A stretch of 64,000 bases of DNA. Source: Sphingomonas bacterium (GTDB lineage: Bacteria > Pseudomonadota > Alphaproteobacteria > Sphingomonadales > Sphingomonadaceae). The notes beneath the pieces are model-generated. The model did not search any database, was not told the origin of the DNA, and saw only the letters and a list, made by a program, of their open reading frames with translations. The stretch lies in the NCBI RefSeq assembly GCF_903642285.1, contig NZ_CAHJWJ010000011.1:1-64000 (forward strand), written 5' to 3'. Position numbers and translations under genes: made by a program. Positions 34,403 through 43,245 of this stretch are shown piece by piece (position 1 is the stretch's first letter; every line of letters starts with the position of its first letter).

Positions 34403-35578
34403 CTAGACCAGCACCTCCGCGCTCATCACGATCTCTGGCAGGATCGCATCGAGCAACAGCGCCCCCGCCTCCGTCACGCGCAGCCAGTCCCCCTCGCGCA
34501 CGATCAGCCCAAGCGTCGCGAGCCGCGCCACCGCGGCGGCGTCCACCGGCGCGGCACCGCCCGCCAGCCGCGCGATCCGCGTCAGATCGACGCCATCGCG
34601 CAGCCGCAACCCCATCAGCAGCGCCTCGGTCGCCCGGTCGTGCGGGGTCAGCGAGTCCTCCGTTGCCAGGCCGTGACCGTTGCGATCCACCGCGGCCAGC
34701 CAATTCTCCGGCTTCCTGTGCCGCACCGTCGCCATGCCCAGCCGCCGGCCATGCGCGCCCGGACCGACCCCGGCATAGTCGCCGTAGCGCCAATAGGTCA
34801 GGTTATGCCGGCTTTCGGCACCCGACCGCGCGTGGTTCGATGTCTCGTATGCGGGCAGCCCCGCCGCCGCGGTCGTCGCGCGCGTCGCCTCGAACAGATC
34901 GGCGGCCGCGTCGCCATCGGGAATGGTGATCCGCCCCGCCGCCGCCTCAGTCGCGAAACGGGTGCCGGGTTCGATCGTCAGCTGGTATAGCGATAGATGC
35001 TCGGTCCCGAACGATAGCGCACGCGCGAGTTCCGCCTCCCACGCCGCGAGCGTCTGCCCGGGCAGCGCATAGATCAGGTCGAAGCTCACGCGCGCGAACG
35101 CCGTCTGCGCGGTCGCGAGCGCGGCCAGCCCCTCCCCGACGCCGTGCGCACGCCCGAGAAAGCGAAGCGCGTCGTCGTCAAGCGACTGCAGCCCGAGCGA
35201 CACCCGGTTGACCCCCGCACCCGCGAGATCGGCGAAGCGCGCCGCCTCGACCGAGGACGGGTTTGCCTCCAACGTGATCTCGACATCCCCCGCCATGCGC
35301 CAGTGCCCCGCCGCGGCGTCGATTATCGCTGCGACCGTCTCGGGCGGCATCAGCGATGGCGTGCCGCCGCCGAAGAAGATCGACCCGAGCGTTCGCCCCG
35401 GCAGCATCGCCGCCTCGTGGCGCAGGTCCGCCAGCAATGCCGCACGCCAAGCCGCCTGGTCCACCGCGGCGCGGACGTGACTGTTGAAATCGCAATAGGG
35501 GCATTTGGATACGCAGAACGGCCAGTGCACATAGAGCGCGAACGGTTCGTCCGGCGATCGTGTTTGGCTGCGGTTCAT
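34403..35578 (-). CDS. hemW: HemW-like radical SAM heme chaperone
   Basis: This 391-residue radical SAM protein has the cluster motif CVSKCPYCDFNSH (C-x3-C-x2-C, with a fourth nearby cysteine missing as expected). It also has IFFGGGTPSLM, EITLEANPSS, RVSLGLQSLDD and the HemW C-terminal domain. HemW delivers heme to respiratory proteins and is not a coproporphyrinogen oxidase, although it is often labelled so. It is convergent with the LpoA-like gene. Confidence 0.92.
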   Translation of the reverse strand: MNRSQTRSPDEPFALYVHWPFCVSKCPYCDFNSHVRAAVDQAAWRAALLADLRHEAAMLPGRTLGSIFFGGGTPSLMPPETVAAIIDAAAGHWRMAGDVEITLEANPSSVEAARFADLAGAGVNRVSLGLQSLDDDALRFLGRAHGVGEGLAALATAQTAFARVSFDLIYALPGQTLAAWEAELARALSFGTEHLSLYQLTIEPGTRFATEAAAGRITIPDGDAAADLFEATRATTAAAGLPAYETSNHARSGAESRHNLTYWRYGDYAGVGPGAHGRRLGMATVRHRKPENWLAAVDRNGHGLATEDSLTPHDRATEALLMGLRLRDGVDLTRIARLAGGAAPVDAAAVARLATLGLIVREGDWLRVTEAGALLLDAILPEIVMSAEVLV

Positions 35579-35620
35579 GCGCGGCCGCTATGCCTCTCCG
35601 CAGCAGTCGAAGGAAGAGTG

Positions 35621-36205
35621 ATGGCAAGAAGCGACGCACGCGAACTCGGTTTGCTGATCGCCGCCGCCGTCGCGATCGCAGGCGGCGTGCTCGCCGGTTG
35701 CGCGGCCGAGCCGCCGCGCGTCGTCGAACGCCGGACGAACGATGCTCCGGCCGCGCGCGGCGCCGGGCTGCTCCGACAGGCGATGCTGAACGACCAGAAC
35801 GCCGCGCGCGCCGCGGCCGGCGCTTCACCGCTCATATGGAACGACATGCTCGCCGTCGATGCGCTGTCCTATGCCCGCACGCTCGCGAGGACCGGTCGCT
35901 TCCAGCATGCCGAACAGCCGCAGGGGATAGGTCGCGAGGGCGAGAACCTCTGGACCGGCACGCGCGGGGCCTATGCCTATGACGAGATGGTCGGGCATTG
36001 GGTCGCCGAGAAGAAGGACGTGGTCGACCTGCCGGTACCCGCCTCCAGCCGCACCGGAAGGTTCGGCGATGTCGGGCATTATACGCAGATCGTATGGCGG
36101 GCGACGACCGAGGTCGGTTGCGCGATGGCGAGCAACGCCACCGACGATTATCTGGTGTGCCGGTACTCGCCGCCGGGGAATATCGCCGGGTTGCGGGATT
36201 TCTGA
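35621..36205 (+). CDS. CAP/SCP-domain lipoprotein
   Basis: This 194-residue protein has a signal peptide with a lipobox-like Cys (GGVLAGCAAE) and a CAP (SCP/PR-1) domain: LLRQAMLNDQNAARAAAG, WNDMLAVDALSYARTLA and the signature GHYTQIVWRATTEVGCAMA. Its C-terminus is VCRYSPPGNIAGL. Bacterial CAP proteins are secreted or cell-surface and of mixed function; no partner is evident here. AGGAAGAG lies 3 bases before the ATG at 35621. Confidence 0.88.
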   Translation: MARSDARELGLLIAAAVAIAGGVLAGCAAEPPRVVERRTNDAPAARGAGLLRQAMLNDQNAARAAAGASPLIWNDMLAVDALSYARTLARTGRFQHAEQPQGIGREGENLWTGTRGAYAYDEMVGHWVAEKKDVVDLPVPASSRTGRFGDVGHYTQIVWRATTEVGCAMASNATDDYLVCRYSPPGNIAGLRDF

Positions 36206-36214
36206 ATCCCCTTC

Positions 36215-36300
36215 CGTCATCCCCGCGAAAGCGGGGACCCCGCTTCTTCCTTCTGCGTCAGTTCAAGAGAAAGCGGGCCCCCGCTTTCGCGAGGGTGACG
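36215..36300. repeat. Inverted repeat of the GTCATCCCCGCGAAAGCGGGG class
   Basis: The arms span about 36215-36245 and 36271-36300 and are complementary with a few mismatches: CGTCATCCCCGCGAAAGCGG opens one arm and CGAGGGTGACG closes the other. It lies between the convergent CAP-domain and SYLF genes and could terminate both transcripts. Confidence 0.75.
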
Positions 36301-36337
36301 AGGTGAGGCGGATGCGCGATGCCGATCGCCCCCAGCC

Positions 36338-37042
36338 CTATCGCGGCAAAACCCGCGTGAGGATCATCGACCCCGGCGTCGGCGCGACCCGGCCGTCTAA
36401 CAGCGCGTTCTGGTTGACCGGGTGGCCGTAGAAATCGCGCATCCGCCCGCCGTCGACACCGACATTGCTCGCCTCGATCGTCGCGCCGGCATAGGCACCG
36501 CGCGTGTTCGTCAGCAGGATCACGTCGGCCTTGCCCAGATTCGCCTGACCGTCGGTCGAATAGGTCACCACCGACAGCCCGGCATTGGCGGTCAGCGCGA
36601 ACTTGCTGCCACCGCGAAACGCATTCACCGCCTTCGCATTCATCAGCAGGAAGATGATCGACCCGCCCTGCGCGCCGATCTGCGCGCCGATGCTGAGCCC
36701 ACCGAAATTGTAGAAGGCCGGCGGCGTCCACATGCCGCCATGACGGACGGTGACGACACCCGCGCCGCCCTTGCCGCCGATGATGAAGCCCGCCTTGCCA
36801 TATTCGGGCACGATATACATGCCGCGCGCGCGGCTCATGATTCCCGCTTCGCCCCGATCCCGCTGGAACTCGACCGCGACCGATGCCGCCTTATCGACCA
36901 GCTTCTGCGGCCCATACGCGGCATCGCTGTCCGCGCTCGGGTGGCGTGTCTGATCGACTGCGAGGGCGGGGGTGCCTGCGAGCATGAGCGCGAGCGCCGT
37001 CGTGCCGAGGATGCCGAATGCGACCGATCGCTTGAATGTCAT
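36338..37042 (-). CDS. SYLF/YSC84-domain lipid-binding protein (exported)
   Basis: This 234-residue protein has a signal peptide (FGILGTTALALMLAGTPALA, cleaved near ALA-VD). A complete SYLF domain follows: MSRARGMYIVPEYGKAGFIIGGKGGAGV, FYNFGGLSIGAQIGAQGG, IIFLLMNAKAVNAF and STDGQANLGKADVI. SYLF domains bind phosphoinositides in eukaryotes; in bacteria they are exported proteins with an unknown envelope role. The start at 37042 (MTFKRSV) places the signal peptide at the N-terminus. Confidence 0.9.
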   Translation of the reverse strand: MTFKRSVAFGILGTTALALMLAGTPALAVDQTRHPSADSDAAYGPQKLVDKAASVAVEFQRDRGEAGIMSRARGMYIVPEYGKAGFIIGGKGGAGVVTVRHGGMWTPPAFYNFGGLSIGAQIGAQGGSIIFLLMNAKAVNAFRGGSKFALTANAGLSVVTYSTDGQANLGKADVILLTNTRGAYAGATIEASNVGVDGGRMRDFYGHPVNQNALLDGRVAPTPGSMILTRVLPR

Positions 37043-37223
37043 GGCGGGTTCCTTGTGTACGCACGGATCGGCCGATATCTGCCGGTCGAACAACAGAGGA
37101 TACCGCGCGGGGTTCCCATGCTTCCGTCACGCCGGACGTGCTCCGGCATCCATCCATGCATACGCGAGCGATGATTTCGGGGCACGATAGACCCTGGCGC
37201 AAGGCCGGGGTGACGTCGGGGCG

Positions 37224-38102
37224 TCACGCCTCCAGCATCCGGATGATCCCCGAAAAATCGGTGGCGCCCTTCCCCGCCGCGGCGAACGCCTCGTACAATT
37301 CGGTCGCGCGCTCGCCCAGCGGCGCGGCGAAGCCGGCATCCGTCGCTGCCGCCATCGCGAGCCGCAGGTCCTTCAGCATCAGCGCCGCCGCGAAGCCGCC
37401 CTGATAATCGTGGTCCGCTGGCGTGTCCGGCCCGACACCGGGCAATGGCGCATAGGTGGTCATCGACCAACTCTGTCCGGACGAGACGCTGGCGATATCG
37501 TAGAATTTCTGCGGATCGAGCCCGAGTTTCTGCGCCAGCAGGAACGCCTCGCATGTCGCGACCATCGTCGCACCGAGCAGCATGTTGTTGCAGATCTTTG
37601 CCGCCTGCCCCGCGCCGCTGATGCCCGCGTGTATCACCGCCTTGCCCATGTCGGCGAGGTAGGGCTGGGCGCGGTCGAACCCGTCGTCGCCGCCGCCGAC
37701 CATGAAGGTCAGCGTCCCCGCCGCCGCCGCCCCGATGCCGCCCGATACCGGCGCATCGACCGCGGTCAGCCCCTTGGCCCGCGCCGCTTCGGCGACGCGC
37801 TTTGCGGTGGCGACGTCGATCGTCGAACAGTCGATCAGGATCGCGGACGGCCGCGCGATGCCGAAGACGCTGTCGGTATAGACCTGTTCGACATGCGTGC
37901 CGGCGGGCAGCATCGTGACGACGGCCTCCGCCCCGTCCGCCGCCCCGGTGGCCCTGGCGACGGGCAGGCACCCCGCCGCCTTCGCCTTGTCGAGCGCCGC
38001 CGCGGACAGGTCGAAGGCGCGGACATCATGCCCCTTCTTCGCCAGGTTCGCGGCCATCCCGCCGCCCATATTGCCAAGACCGATGAAACCGACGCGTGCC
38101 AT
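37224..38102 (-). CDS. mmsB: 3-Hydroxyisobutyrate dehydrogenase
   Basis: This 292-residue NAD-dependent enzyme of the beta-hydroxyacid dehydrogenase family oxidises 3-hydroxyisobutyrate to methylmalonate semialdehyde in valine breakdown. It has the N-terminal Rossmann motif VGFIGLGNMGGGMAANL, APVSGGIGAAAAGTLTFMVG, and the catalytic Lys in GAGQAAKICNNM. It is the last gene of the valine set; the start at 38102 lies just after a palindrome. An AGGA ribosome-binding site is present. Confidence 0.93.
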   Translation of the reverse strand: MARVGFIGLGNMGGGMAANLAKKGHDVRAFDLSAAALDKAKAAGCLPVARATGAADGAEAVVTMLPAGTHVEQVYTDSVFGIARPSAILIDCSTIDVATAKRVAEAARAKGLTAVDAPVSGGIGAAAAGTLTFMVGGGDDGFDRAQPYLADMGKAVIHAGISGAGQAAKICNNMLLGATMVATCEAFLLAQKLGLDPQKFYDIASVSSGQSWSMTTYAPLPGVGPDTPADHDYQGGFAAALMLKDLRLAMAAATDAGFAAPLGERATELYEAFAAAGKGATDFSGIIRMLEA

Positions 38103-38125
38103 ATCCTGCTCCTTTTCTTTCGTCT

Positions 38126-38147
38126 CCCCTCCCGCGAGCGGGAGGGG
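38126..38147. repeat. CCCCTCCCGC/GCGGGAGGGG palindrome, copy 2
   Basis: It has the same 10-base arms as the palindrome at 15407-15428, here with GA between them, between the enoyl-CoA hydratase gene and mmsB. Inside an operon it may slow RNA decay or reduce read-through. Confidence 0.7.
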
Positions 38148-38156
38148 GAGCAAGTG

Positions 38157-38933
38157 TTATTTCCCCGTCCACACCCCCGGCCGCTTCTCGACGAATGCCG
38201 CCATGCCCTCGCTCTGGTCGGCACTCCCGAACAGCCCGTGGAACAGCCGCCGCTCGAACTGCACGCCCATCGCCAGCCCCGTCTCGAACGCGGCGGTCAC
38301 CATTTCCTTGTTCGCCAGCACCGCGAGCGGGGCCATGCCGGCGATCGTGGCGGCGGTCTTCACCGCCTCGTCGACCAGATCGGCGGCGGGGACGATACGG
38401 CTGACGAGCCCGGCGCGTTCGGCCTCGGCGGCGTCCATCATACGGCCGGTCAGGCACATCTCCATCGCCTTCGCCTTGCCCACCGCGCGGGCCAGCCGCT
38501 GCGATCCGCCCATGCCGGGGGCGACCGCCAGCCTGATCTCGGGCTGCCCGAACTTCGCGGTATCCGCCGCCAGGATGAAGTCGCACATCATCGCCAGCTC
38601 GCACCCGCCGCCAAGCGCATAGCCCGCGACCGCGGCGATGACGGGCTTGCGCGTCTTCGCGAACCGGTCCCATCCGGCGAAGAAATCCGCGCCGTACATG
38701 TCGGCGAACCCCCGCGCCTGCATCTCCTTGATGTCCGCCCCCGCGGCGAACGCCTTTTCGCTGCCGGTCAGCACCGCGCAACCCTGGCCCGGATCGGCAT
38801 CGAACGCGGCGAAGGCGGCGAGCAGGTCGGCCAGCACCTGCGAATTCAGCGCGTTGAGCGCCTGCGGGCGGTTGAGCGTGACGAGCATTACCCTGTCGCG
38901 GTGTTCGACGAGGATCGTTTCGTAGGTGGGCAT
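38157..38933 (-). CDS. Enoyl-CoA hydratase (short-chain)
   Basis: This 258-residue crotonase-fold enzyme adds water to an enoyl-CoA; in this context it most likely hydrates methacrylyl-CoA to 3-hydroxyisobutyryl-CoA. The oxyanion-hole motifs are [12 protein letters not shown] and [14 protein letters not shown], and the two catalytic Glu positions are in GCELA and GQPEIRLAV. Length and sequence are like FadB1x/EchA general enoyl-CoA hydratases. It lies between HIBYL-CoA hydrolase and mmsB, separated from both by palindromes. Confidence 0.92.
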   Translation of the reverse strand: MPTYETILVEHRDRVMLVTLNRPQALNALNSQVLADLLAAFAAFDADPGQGCAVLTGSEKAFAAGADIKEMQARGFADMYGADFFAGWDRFAKTRKPVIAAVAGYALGGGCELAMMCDFILAADTAKFGQPEIRLAVAPGMGGSQRLARAVGKAKAMEMCLTGRMMDAAEAERAGLVSRIVPAADLVDEAVKTAATIAGMAPLAVLANKEMVTAAFETGLAMGVQFERRLFHGLFGSADQSEGMAAFVEKRPGVWTGK

Positions 38934-38947
38934 AGTGTTCTCTCCTT

Positions 38948-39024
38948 CGTCACCCCGGGCTTGACCCGGGGTCCCGCTTCGTCGGCCGATCGAAGCGGGG
39001 CCCCGGCTCAAGGCCGGGGTGACG
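38948..39024. repeat. 34-bp inverted repeat between two valine-pathway genes
   Basis: The arms 38948-38981 and 38991-39024 are complementary with about three mismatches and a 9-base loop. They begin CGTCACCCCGG and end CCGGGGTGACG. Each arm contains a smaller hairpin. This is a dispersed-repeat type typical of sphingomonads. Confidence 0.85.
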
Positions 39025-39032
39025 TATCATTA

Positions 39033-40073
39033 TCAGGCAGGTGTCCACGCCTCCGCGTCCGCCAGCGGCGCGAAGATCTGGTCGATGACGTGATCGGTCA
39101 CGCCTTCGGGCGTATCGGGGTGCCAGCGCGGCGCATTGTCCTTGTCGACGATGACCGCGCGGACGCCTTCCAGGAAGTCGTGGCGCTGCACGACTCGCGC
39201 ACCGACCGCGTATTCCTGGCGCATCTCGTCCTCGAACGTCGCCATCGACCGGCCGTCGAGCAGCAGCTTCAGGCTGACCTTCATCGTCTGCGGCGACTTG
39301 GTCCTGAGCGTGGCGAGCGTCGTGGCGGCCCACTCGCCGGGATCGGCCGCGAGCGCGGCGTAGATGTCCTCCAGCCGATCGCTCGCGAACAGCCGGTCGA
39401 TATCGGCACGGCGCGCCAGGATCGCGGCTGCGGGCGGCGCGATCGCCAGCGTATCCAAACTACCCGCAACCCTTTGTGGACCGGCACCGATCCGCGTCTT
39501 CGCTTCGACCAGCAAACCGGCGGGCAGGTAATGGGTAGCGAGCCCGAGCGCGATGCATTCCGCGCCGTCCAGCCGGTGCCCGGTCAGCGCGAGAAACTGC
39601 CCCATCCGCCCCGGCAACCGCGACAGATACCAGCCGCCGCCGACGTCGGGGAACAGCCCGATCCCGGTTTCGGGCATCGCGAACTTGGTATTCTCCGTCG
39701 CGACCCTGAAATCGCACGGCAGCGCCAGTCCGACGCCGCCGCCCATGGTGATCCCGTCCATGACCGCGACCGTCGGCTTGGCATAGGTGAACAGCGCGTG
39801 GTTCATCCGGTATTCGGCATGGAAGAACGCACGCGCGTCGACCCCGTCCTTCGCGCCGCTGTCCGCGAGCATGCGGATATCCCCGCCGGCGCAGAAGCCG
39901 CGGCCTTCGGCGTGGTCGATGAGGACGACCTCGACCGCGGGGTCGGTTCGCCATGCGTCGAGCGCGGCGAGGATGGCCTGGCACATCGGCAGGTTCAGCG
40001 CGTGGAGCGCCTTGGGCCGGTTCAGGCGGATGCGGCCGATCGGGCCGTCCACACGCGTTTCGACATCGCTCAT
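39033..40073 (-). CDS. 3-Hydroxyisobutyryl-CoA hydrolase
   Basis: This 346-residue crotonase-superfamily thioesterase removes CoA from 3-hydroxyisobutyryl-CoA, the step that makes mmsB's substrate. It is longer than hydratases of this fold, as HIBCH should be, and has EGRGFCAGGDIRM, GITMGGGVGLALPCDF and the catalytic motif PETGIGLFPDVGGGWYLSRL (Glu and Asp). The C-terminal extension is also typical. The start at 40073 (MSDVET) is chosen over a longer frame that reads through a palindrome. Confidence 0.92.
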   Translation of the reverse strand: MSDVETRVDGPIGRIRLNRPKALHALNLPMCQAILAALDAWRTDPAVEVVLIDHAEGRGFCAGGDIRMLADSGAKDGVDARAFFHAEYRMNHALFTYAKPTVAVMDGITMGGGVGLALPCDFRVATENTKFAMPETGIGLFPDVGGGWYLSRLPGRMGQFLALTGHRLDGAECIALGLATHYLPAGLLVEAKTRIGAGPQRVAGSLDTLAIAPPAAAILARRADIDRLFASDRLEDIYAALAADPGEWAATTLATLRTKSPQTMKVSLKLLLDGRSMATFEDEMRQEYAVGARVVQRHDFLEGVRAVIVDKDNAPRWHPDTPEGVTDHVIDQIFAPLADAEAWTPA

Positions 40074-40107
40074 GCGGCCCGCTCCGGACACGCAATTCTT
40101 TTCATGG

Positions 40108-40154
40108 CTTCGTGTCTTTGTGCGAGAAAAATCGGCTCGCACGAAGACACGAAG
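40108..40154. repeat. 19-bp inverted repeat upstream of the hydrolase gene
   Basis: CTTCGTGTCTTTGTGCGAG (40108-40126) and CTCGCACGAAGACACGAAG (40136-40154) are complementary except for one G-T pair; the loop is 9 bases. It resembles the dispersed TTCGTGTCTTCGTG repeat of this group. Confidence 0.8.
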
Positions 40155-40206
40155 ACGCGAAGAGAAGAACGTGTTGCCGCTTGCGCGGCGGGGGTCAGCC
40201 CCCCCC

Positions 40207-41370
40207 TCATTGCCGCGTCAACTCGCGGCCGACGATCATCCGCATCACCTGGTTGGTCCCCTCCAGGATCGAATGCACGCGCAGGTCGCGCCAGAAGCGT
40301 TCGATCGGGTAATCCATCAGATAGCCATAGCCGCCGAACAATTGCAGCGCGCGGTCGACCACCGACGATCCGGTATCCGTCGCCAGCCGCTTCGCCATCG
40401 CGGCGAACTTGGTCTTGTCGGGCGCATTCGCGGTGACCTTCGCCGCGGCGACGTAGAGCAGCGCGCGCGCCGCCTCCAGCTCGGTCGCCATGTCCGCCAG
40501 CATGAACTGCGTGTTCTGGAAATCCGCGATCGGCTTGCCGAACTGCTGCCGGTCGCGCGTATACGCGATCGCCTCGTCCAGGCAGCGCTGCGCCCCGCCG
40601 AGCGAGCAGGCACCGATGTTGAGCCGCCCGCCGTCCAGGCCCATCATCGCGATGCGGAACCCCTCGCCCTCGCCGCCGACCATGTTCGCGGCGGGCACAC
40701 GGACACCATCGAAGATCACCTGCCGCGTCGGCTGCGAATGCCAGCCGAGCTTGCGCTCGTTCGCGCCGAACGACACGCCGGGCATATCGCGCTCGATCAC
40801 CAGCGCGGAGATGCCCTTGGGGCCGTCCTCGCCGGTGCGGACCATCGTCACGTACACCTCGTTTTCGCCGGCACCGGAGATGAACTGCTTGGTGCCGCTG
40901 ACGATCCAGTTGTCGCCGTCCTTGACCGCGCGCGTCTTCAGCGCGGACGCGTCGGACCCCGACCCCGGCTCGGTCAGGCAATAGCTCGCCATCCGGTCCA
41001 TGCCGACCAGCGAGGGCAGGTATTTGTCCTTCACCCCCGGCGATCCGAACCGGTCGATCATCCACGCCGCCATGTTGTGGATCGAGATGAACGCGCTGGT
41101 CGAGGGACAGCCATAGGCCATCGCCTCCATGATCAGCGCCGCCTCCAGCCGACCGAGCGCGATGCCGCCCGATTCTTCGCTGACGTAGATCGAGGCGAAA
41201 CCGAGTTCGGCCGCTGCCGTGATCGTCTCGCGCGGGAAGATGTGCTTCTCGTCCCATTCGCCCGCATTCGGCGTGATGCGATCCGCGGTGAAGCGGCGCG
41301 CGAGGTCCTGGATCTCGCGCTGGTCGTCGGTGAGATCGAACTGGTTGGCGATGGCGGATGGGTCGGTCAC
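40207..41370 (-). CDS. Acyl-CoA dehydrogenase (isobutyryl-CoA type; GTG start)
   Basis: This 387-residue FAD enzyme would oxidise isobutyryl-CoA to methacrylyl-CoA in this cluster. The signatures are YCLTEPGSGSDASALKTRA (FAD/substrate loop), QLFGGYGYLMDYPIERFWRD, and the catalytic base Glu in ILEGTNQVMRM. The start is GTG at 41370, overlapping the stop of a tiny lipoprotein gene (GTGA). Substrate assignment rests on the neighbours rather than on the sequence. Confidence 0.92.
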   Translation of the reverse strand: MTDPSAIANQFDLTDDQREIQDLARRFTADRITPNAGEWDEKHIFPRETITAAAELGFASIYVSEESGGIALGRLEAALIMEAMAYGCPSTSAFISIHNMAAWMIDRFGSPGVKDKYLPSLVGMDRMASYCLTEPGSGSDASALKTRAVKDGDNWIVSGTKQFISGAGENEVYVTMVRTGEDGPKGISALVIERDMPGVSFGANERKLGWHSQPTRQVIFDGVRVPAANMVGGEGEGFRIAMMGLDGGRLNIGACSLGGAQRCLDEAIAYTRDRQQFGKPIADFQNTQFMLADMATELEAARALLYVAAAKVTANAPDKTKFAAMAKRLATDTGSSVVDRALQLFGGYGYLMDYPIERFWRDLRVHSILEGTNQVMRMIVGRELTRQ

Positions 41371-41582
41371 GATGTGCTTTCGTTGGCGGGGTCAGCGGCA
41401 TTGCCGGTCGCGTCGGCGCGGTTGTCCACGGGTGGCAGGAAACGCCCCGCCTTTGCCCCGCGATCGTCGCTGAGGTTCCTGGCGTCCATGCCCGGGGCCT
41501 GCGCGCTCCGGCCGCACGCGGCGAGGCCGACGAGCGCGATCGGCGCGAGCATGTACAGCGTGGTTTTGATGACAAGCGGCAT
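41367..41582 (-). CDS. Tiny lipoprotein inside the valine operon
   Basis: This 71-residue protein has a hydrophobic helix ending in a lipobox (ALVGLAAC) and a short polar tail (MDARNLSDDRGAKAGRFLPP), so it is probably a small envelope lipoprotein. It begins 2 bases after the mmsA stop and its TGA overlaps the acyl-CoA dehydrogenase GTG. It resembles small 'argininosuccinate-lyase-type' lipoproteins annotated in sphingomonads, but the function is unknown. Confidence 0.7.
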   Translation of the reverse strand: MPLVIKTTLYMLAPIALVGLAACGRSAQAPGMDARNLSDDRGAKAGRFLPPVDNRADATGNAADPANESTS

Positions 41583-41584
41583 CG

Positions 41585-43117
41585 TCAGCCCATCGTCGGA
41601 ATGACGAACGCGTCCTGGACCCGGCTCGGCCCGCCATCCTCGCTGCCGCGCGGCAACTCCGCGGTCCCATCGGGCCAGCGCTGGGTGACCGTCTTGACCC
41701 TGGTCCAGAACTTCACGCCCTCCATGCCGTGCTGGTTGGTGTCGCCGAACGCCGACCGCTTCCACCCGCCGAAGGTGTGGTAGGCGACCGGTACCGGGAT
41801 CGGCACGTTGATCCCGACCATGCCGACATTCACGCGTGCCGCAAACTCGCGCGCGGCGTGGCCGTTGCGGGTAAAGATCGCAACGCCGTTGCCGTACTGG
41901 TGATCGCCCGGCAGCTTCAGCGCGGTCTCGAAATCGGGGGCGCGGACGATCTGCAGGACAGGGCCGAAGATCTCCTCCTTGTATGCGCTCATGTCCGGGG
42001 TGACGTGGTCGAACAGGCTGGGGCCGATGAAGAACCCCGCCTCATGCCCCTGCAGCGCGAACCCGCGGCCGTCGACCACCAGTTCGGCCCCCTCGTCCAC
42101 GCCGGTCTGGATCCAGTCCTCGATCCGCTTCTTGTGCGCGGCGTTCACGACCGGGCCGTAATGCGCGTCGGTATCGGTGGAAACGCCGACGCGGAGTGCC
42201 GCGATCGCGGGGATCAGTTTCGCCCGCAGCGCCTCGGCGGTCTTGTCACCCACCGGCACCACGACGGGTAGCGCCATGCACCGCTCCCCCGCCGATCCGA
42301 ACGCGGCCCCCGACAAGTCCGCGACGACCTGATCCAGGTCCGCATCGGGCATCACGATCCCGTGGTTCTTGGCGCCGCCCATCGCCTGCACGCGCTTGCC
42401 CGCCGCGACGCCGCGGCGGTAGACATAATGCGCGATGTCGGACGAGCCGACGAAGCTGACCACGCCGATCGCCGGATGATCGAGGATGGCGTCCACCATC
42501 TCCTTGTCGCCGTGGACGACTTGCAGGATGCCCTCGGGCAGCCCCGCTTCCAGGAACAATTCACCCAGCCGCACCGGCACCGACGGATCGCGCTCGCTCG
42601 GCTTCAGGATGAATGCGTTACCCGTCGCGATCGCGACGCCCGACATCCATAGCGGGATCATGCCGGGAAAGTTGAACGGGGTGATGCCTGCGCCGATGCC
42701 GAGCGGCTGGCGCATCGAATACACGTCGATCCCCGGCCCCGCCCCTTGCGTATACTCGCCCTTCAGGATGTGCGGAATGCCGCAGCAGAACTCGATGACT
42801 TCCAGCCCGCGCTGGATATCGCCCTTGCTGTCCGCGATCACCTTGCCATGTTCGGACGACAGCAGCTGCGCCAGCGCGTCCATATTGGCCTCGACCAGTT
42901 CCTTGAAGCGGAACATCACGCGTGCCCGGCGCTGCGGGTTCGTCGCGGCCCAGCCCGGCTGCGCCGCCTGCGCGGCTGCCACCGCACGGTCGAGATCGGC
43001 TGACGTGCCAAGCGTCACACGCGCCTGCACCCGGCCGGTGTTCGGGTCGAACACCTCGCCCATACGCCCGCCGCCACCGCCGCCGGGACCCGCGATCAGA
43101 TGGTCGATGATACGCAT
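41585..43117 (-). CDS. mmsA: Methylmalonate-semialdehyde dehydrogenase (CoA-acylating)
   Basis: The protein has 510 residues from the ATG at 43117 (MRIIDHL). It converts methylmalonate semialdehyde plus CoA to propionyl-CoA, the last step of valine degradation here. Aldehyde dehydrogenase motifs are GAGITPFNFPGMIPLWM, LKPSERDPSVPVRLGELF, AKNHGIVMPDAD and the catalytic cysteine in GSAGERCMALPVV. The acyl-CoA-forming subfamily lacks the general-base Glu, which is replaced here (GGAKNHG), as expected. It is the first gene of the set. Confidence 0.94.
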   Translation of the reverse strand: MRIIDHLIAGPGGGGGGRMGEVFDPNTGRVQARVTLGTSADLDRAVAAAQAAQPGWAATNPQRRARVMFRFKELVEANMDALAQLLSSEHGKVIADSKGDIQRGLEVIEFCCGIPHILKGEYTQGAGPGIDVYSMRQPLGIGAGITPFNFPGMIPLWMSGVAIATGNAFILKPSERDPSVPVRLGELFLEAGLPEGILQVVHGDKEMVDAILDHPAIGVVSFVGSSDIAHYVYRRGVAAGKRVQAMGGAKNHGIVMPDADLDQVVADLSGAAFGSAGERCMALPVVVPVGDKTAEALRAKLIPAIAALRVGVSTDTDAHYGPVVNAAHKKRIEDWIQTGVDEGAELVVDGRGFALQGHEAGFFIGPSLFDHVTPDMSAYKEEIFGPVLQIVRAPDFETALKLPGDHQYGNGVAIFTRNGHAAREFAARVNVGMVGINVPIPVPVAYHTFGGWKRSAFGDTNQHGMEGVKFWTRVKTVTQRWPDGTAELPRGSEDGGPSRVQDAFVIPTMG

Positions 43118-43245
43118 GCCTTGCTCCCGAATATATTTTGGGCGCGCCATCGCACGGATGAACGCCTTTGTCAGTCCCGACACCAGGGGAACCGATCGGC
43201 GACCGACCGGTTGCGTGATGACGTCAACAAACCTGGGAAAAGCGA

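Noticed and set aside
37410..40436. A 1008-codon open frame on the plus strand
   Set aside because: It runs antisense through mmsB, the enoyl-CoA hydratase, the hydrolase and two palindromes. Its composition is Arg/His/Gly-rich with no recognisable motif; it is a GC-driven shadow.
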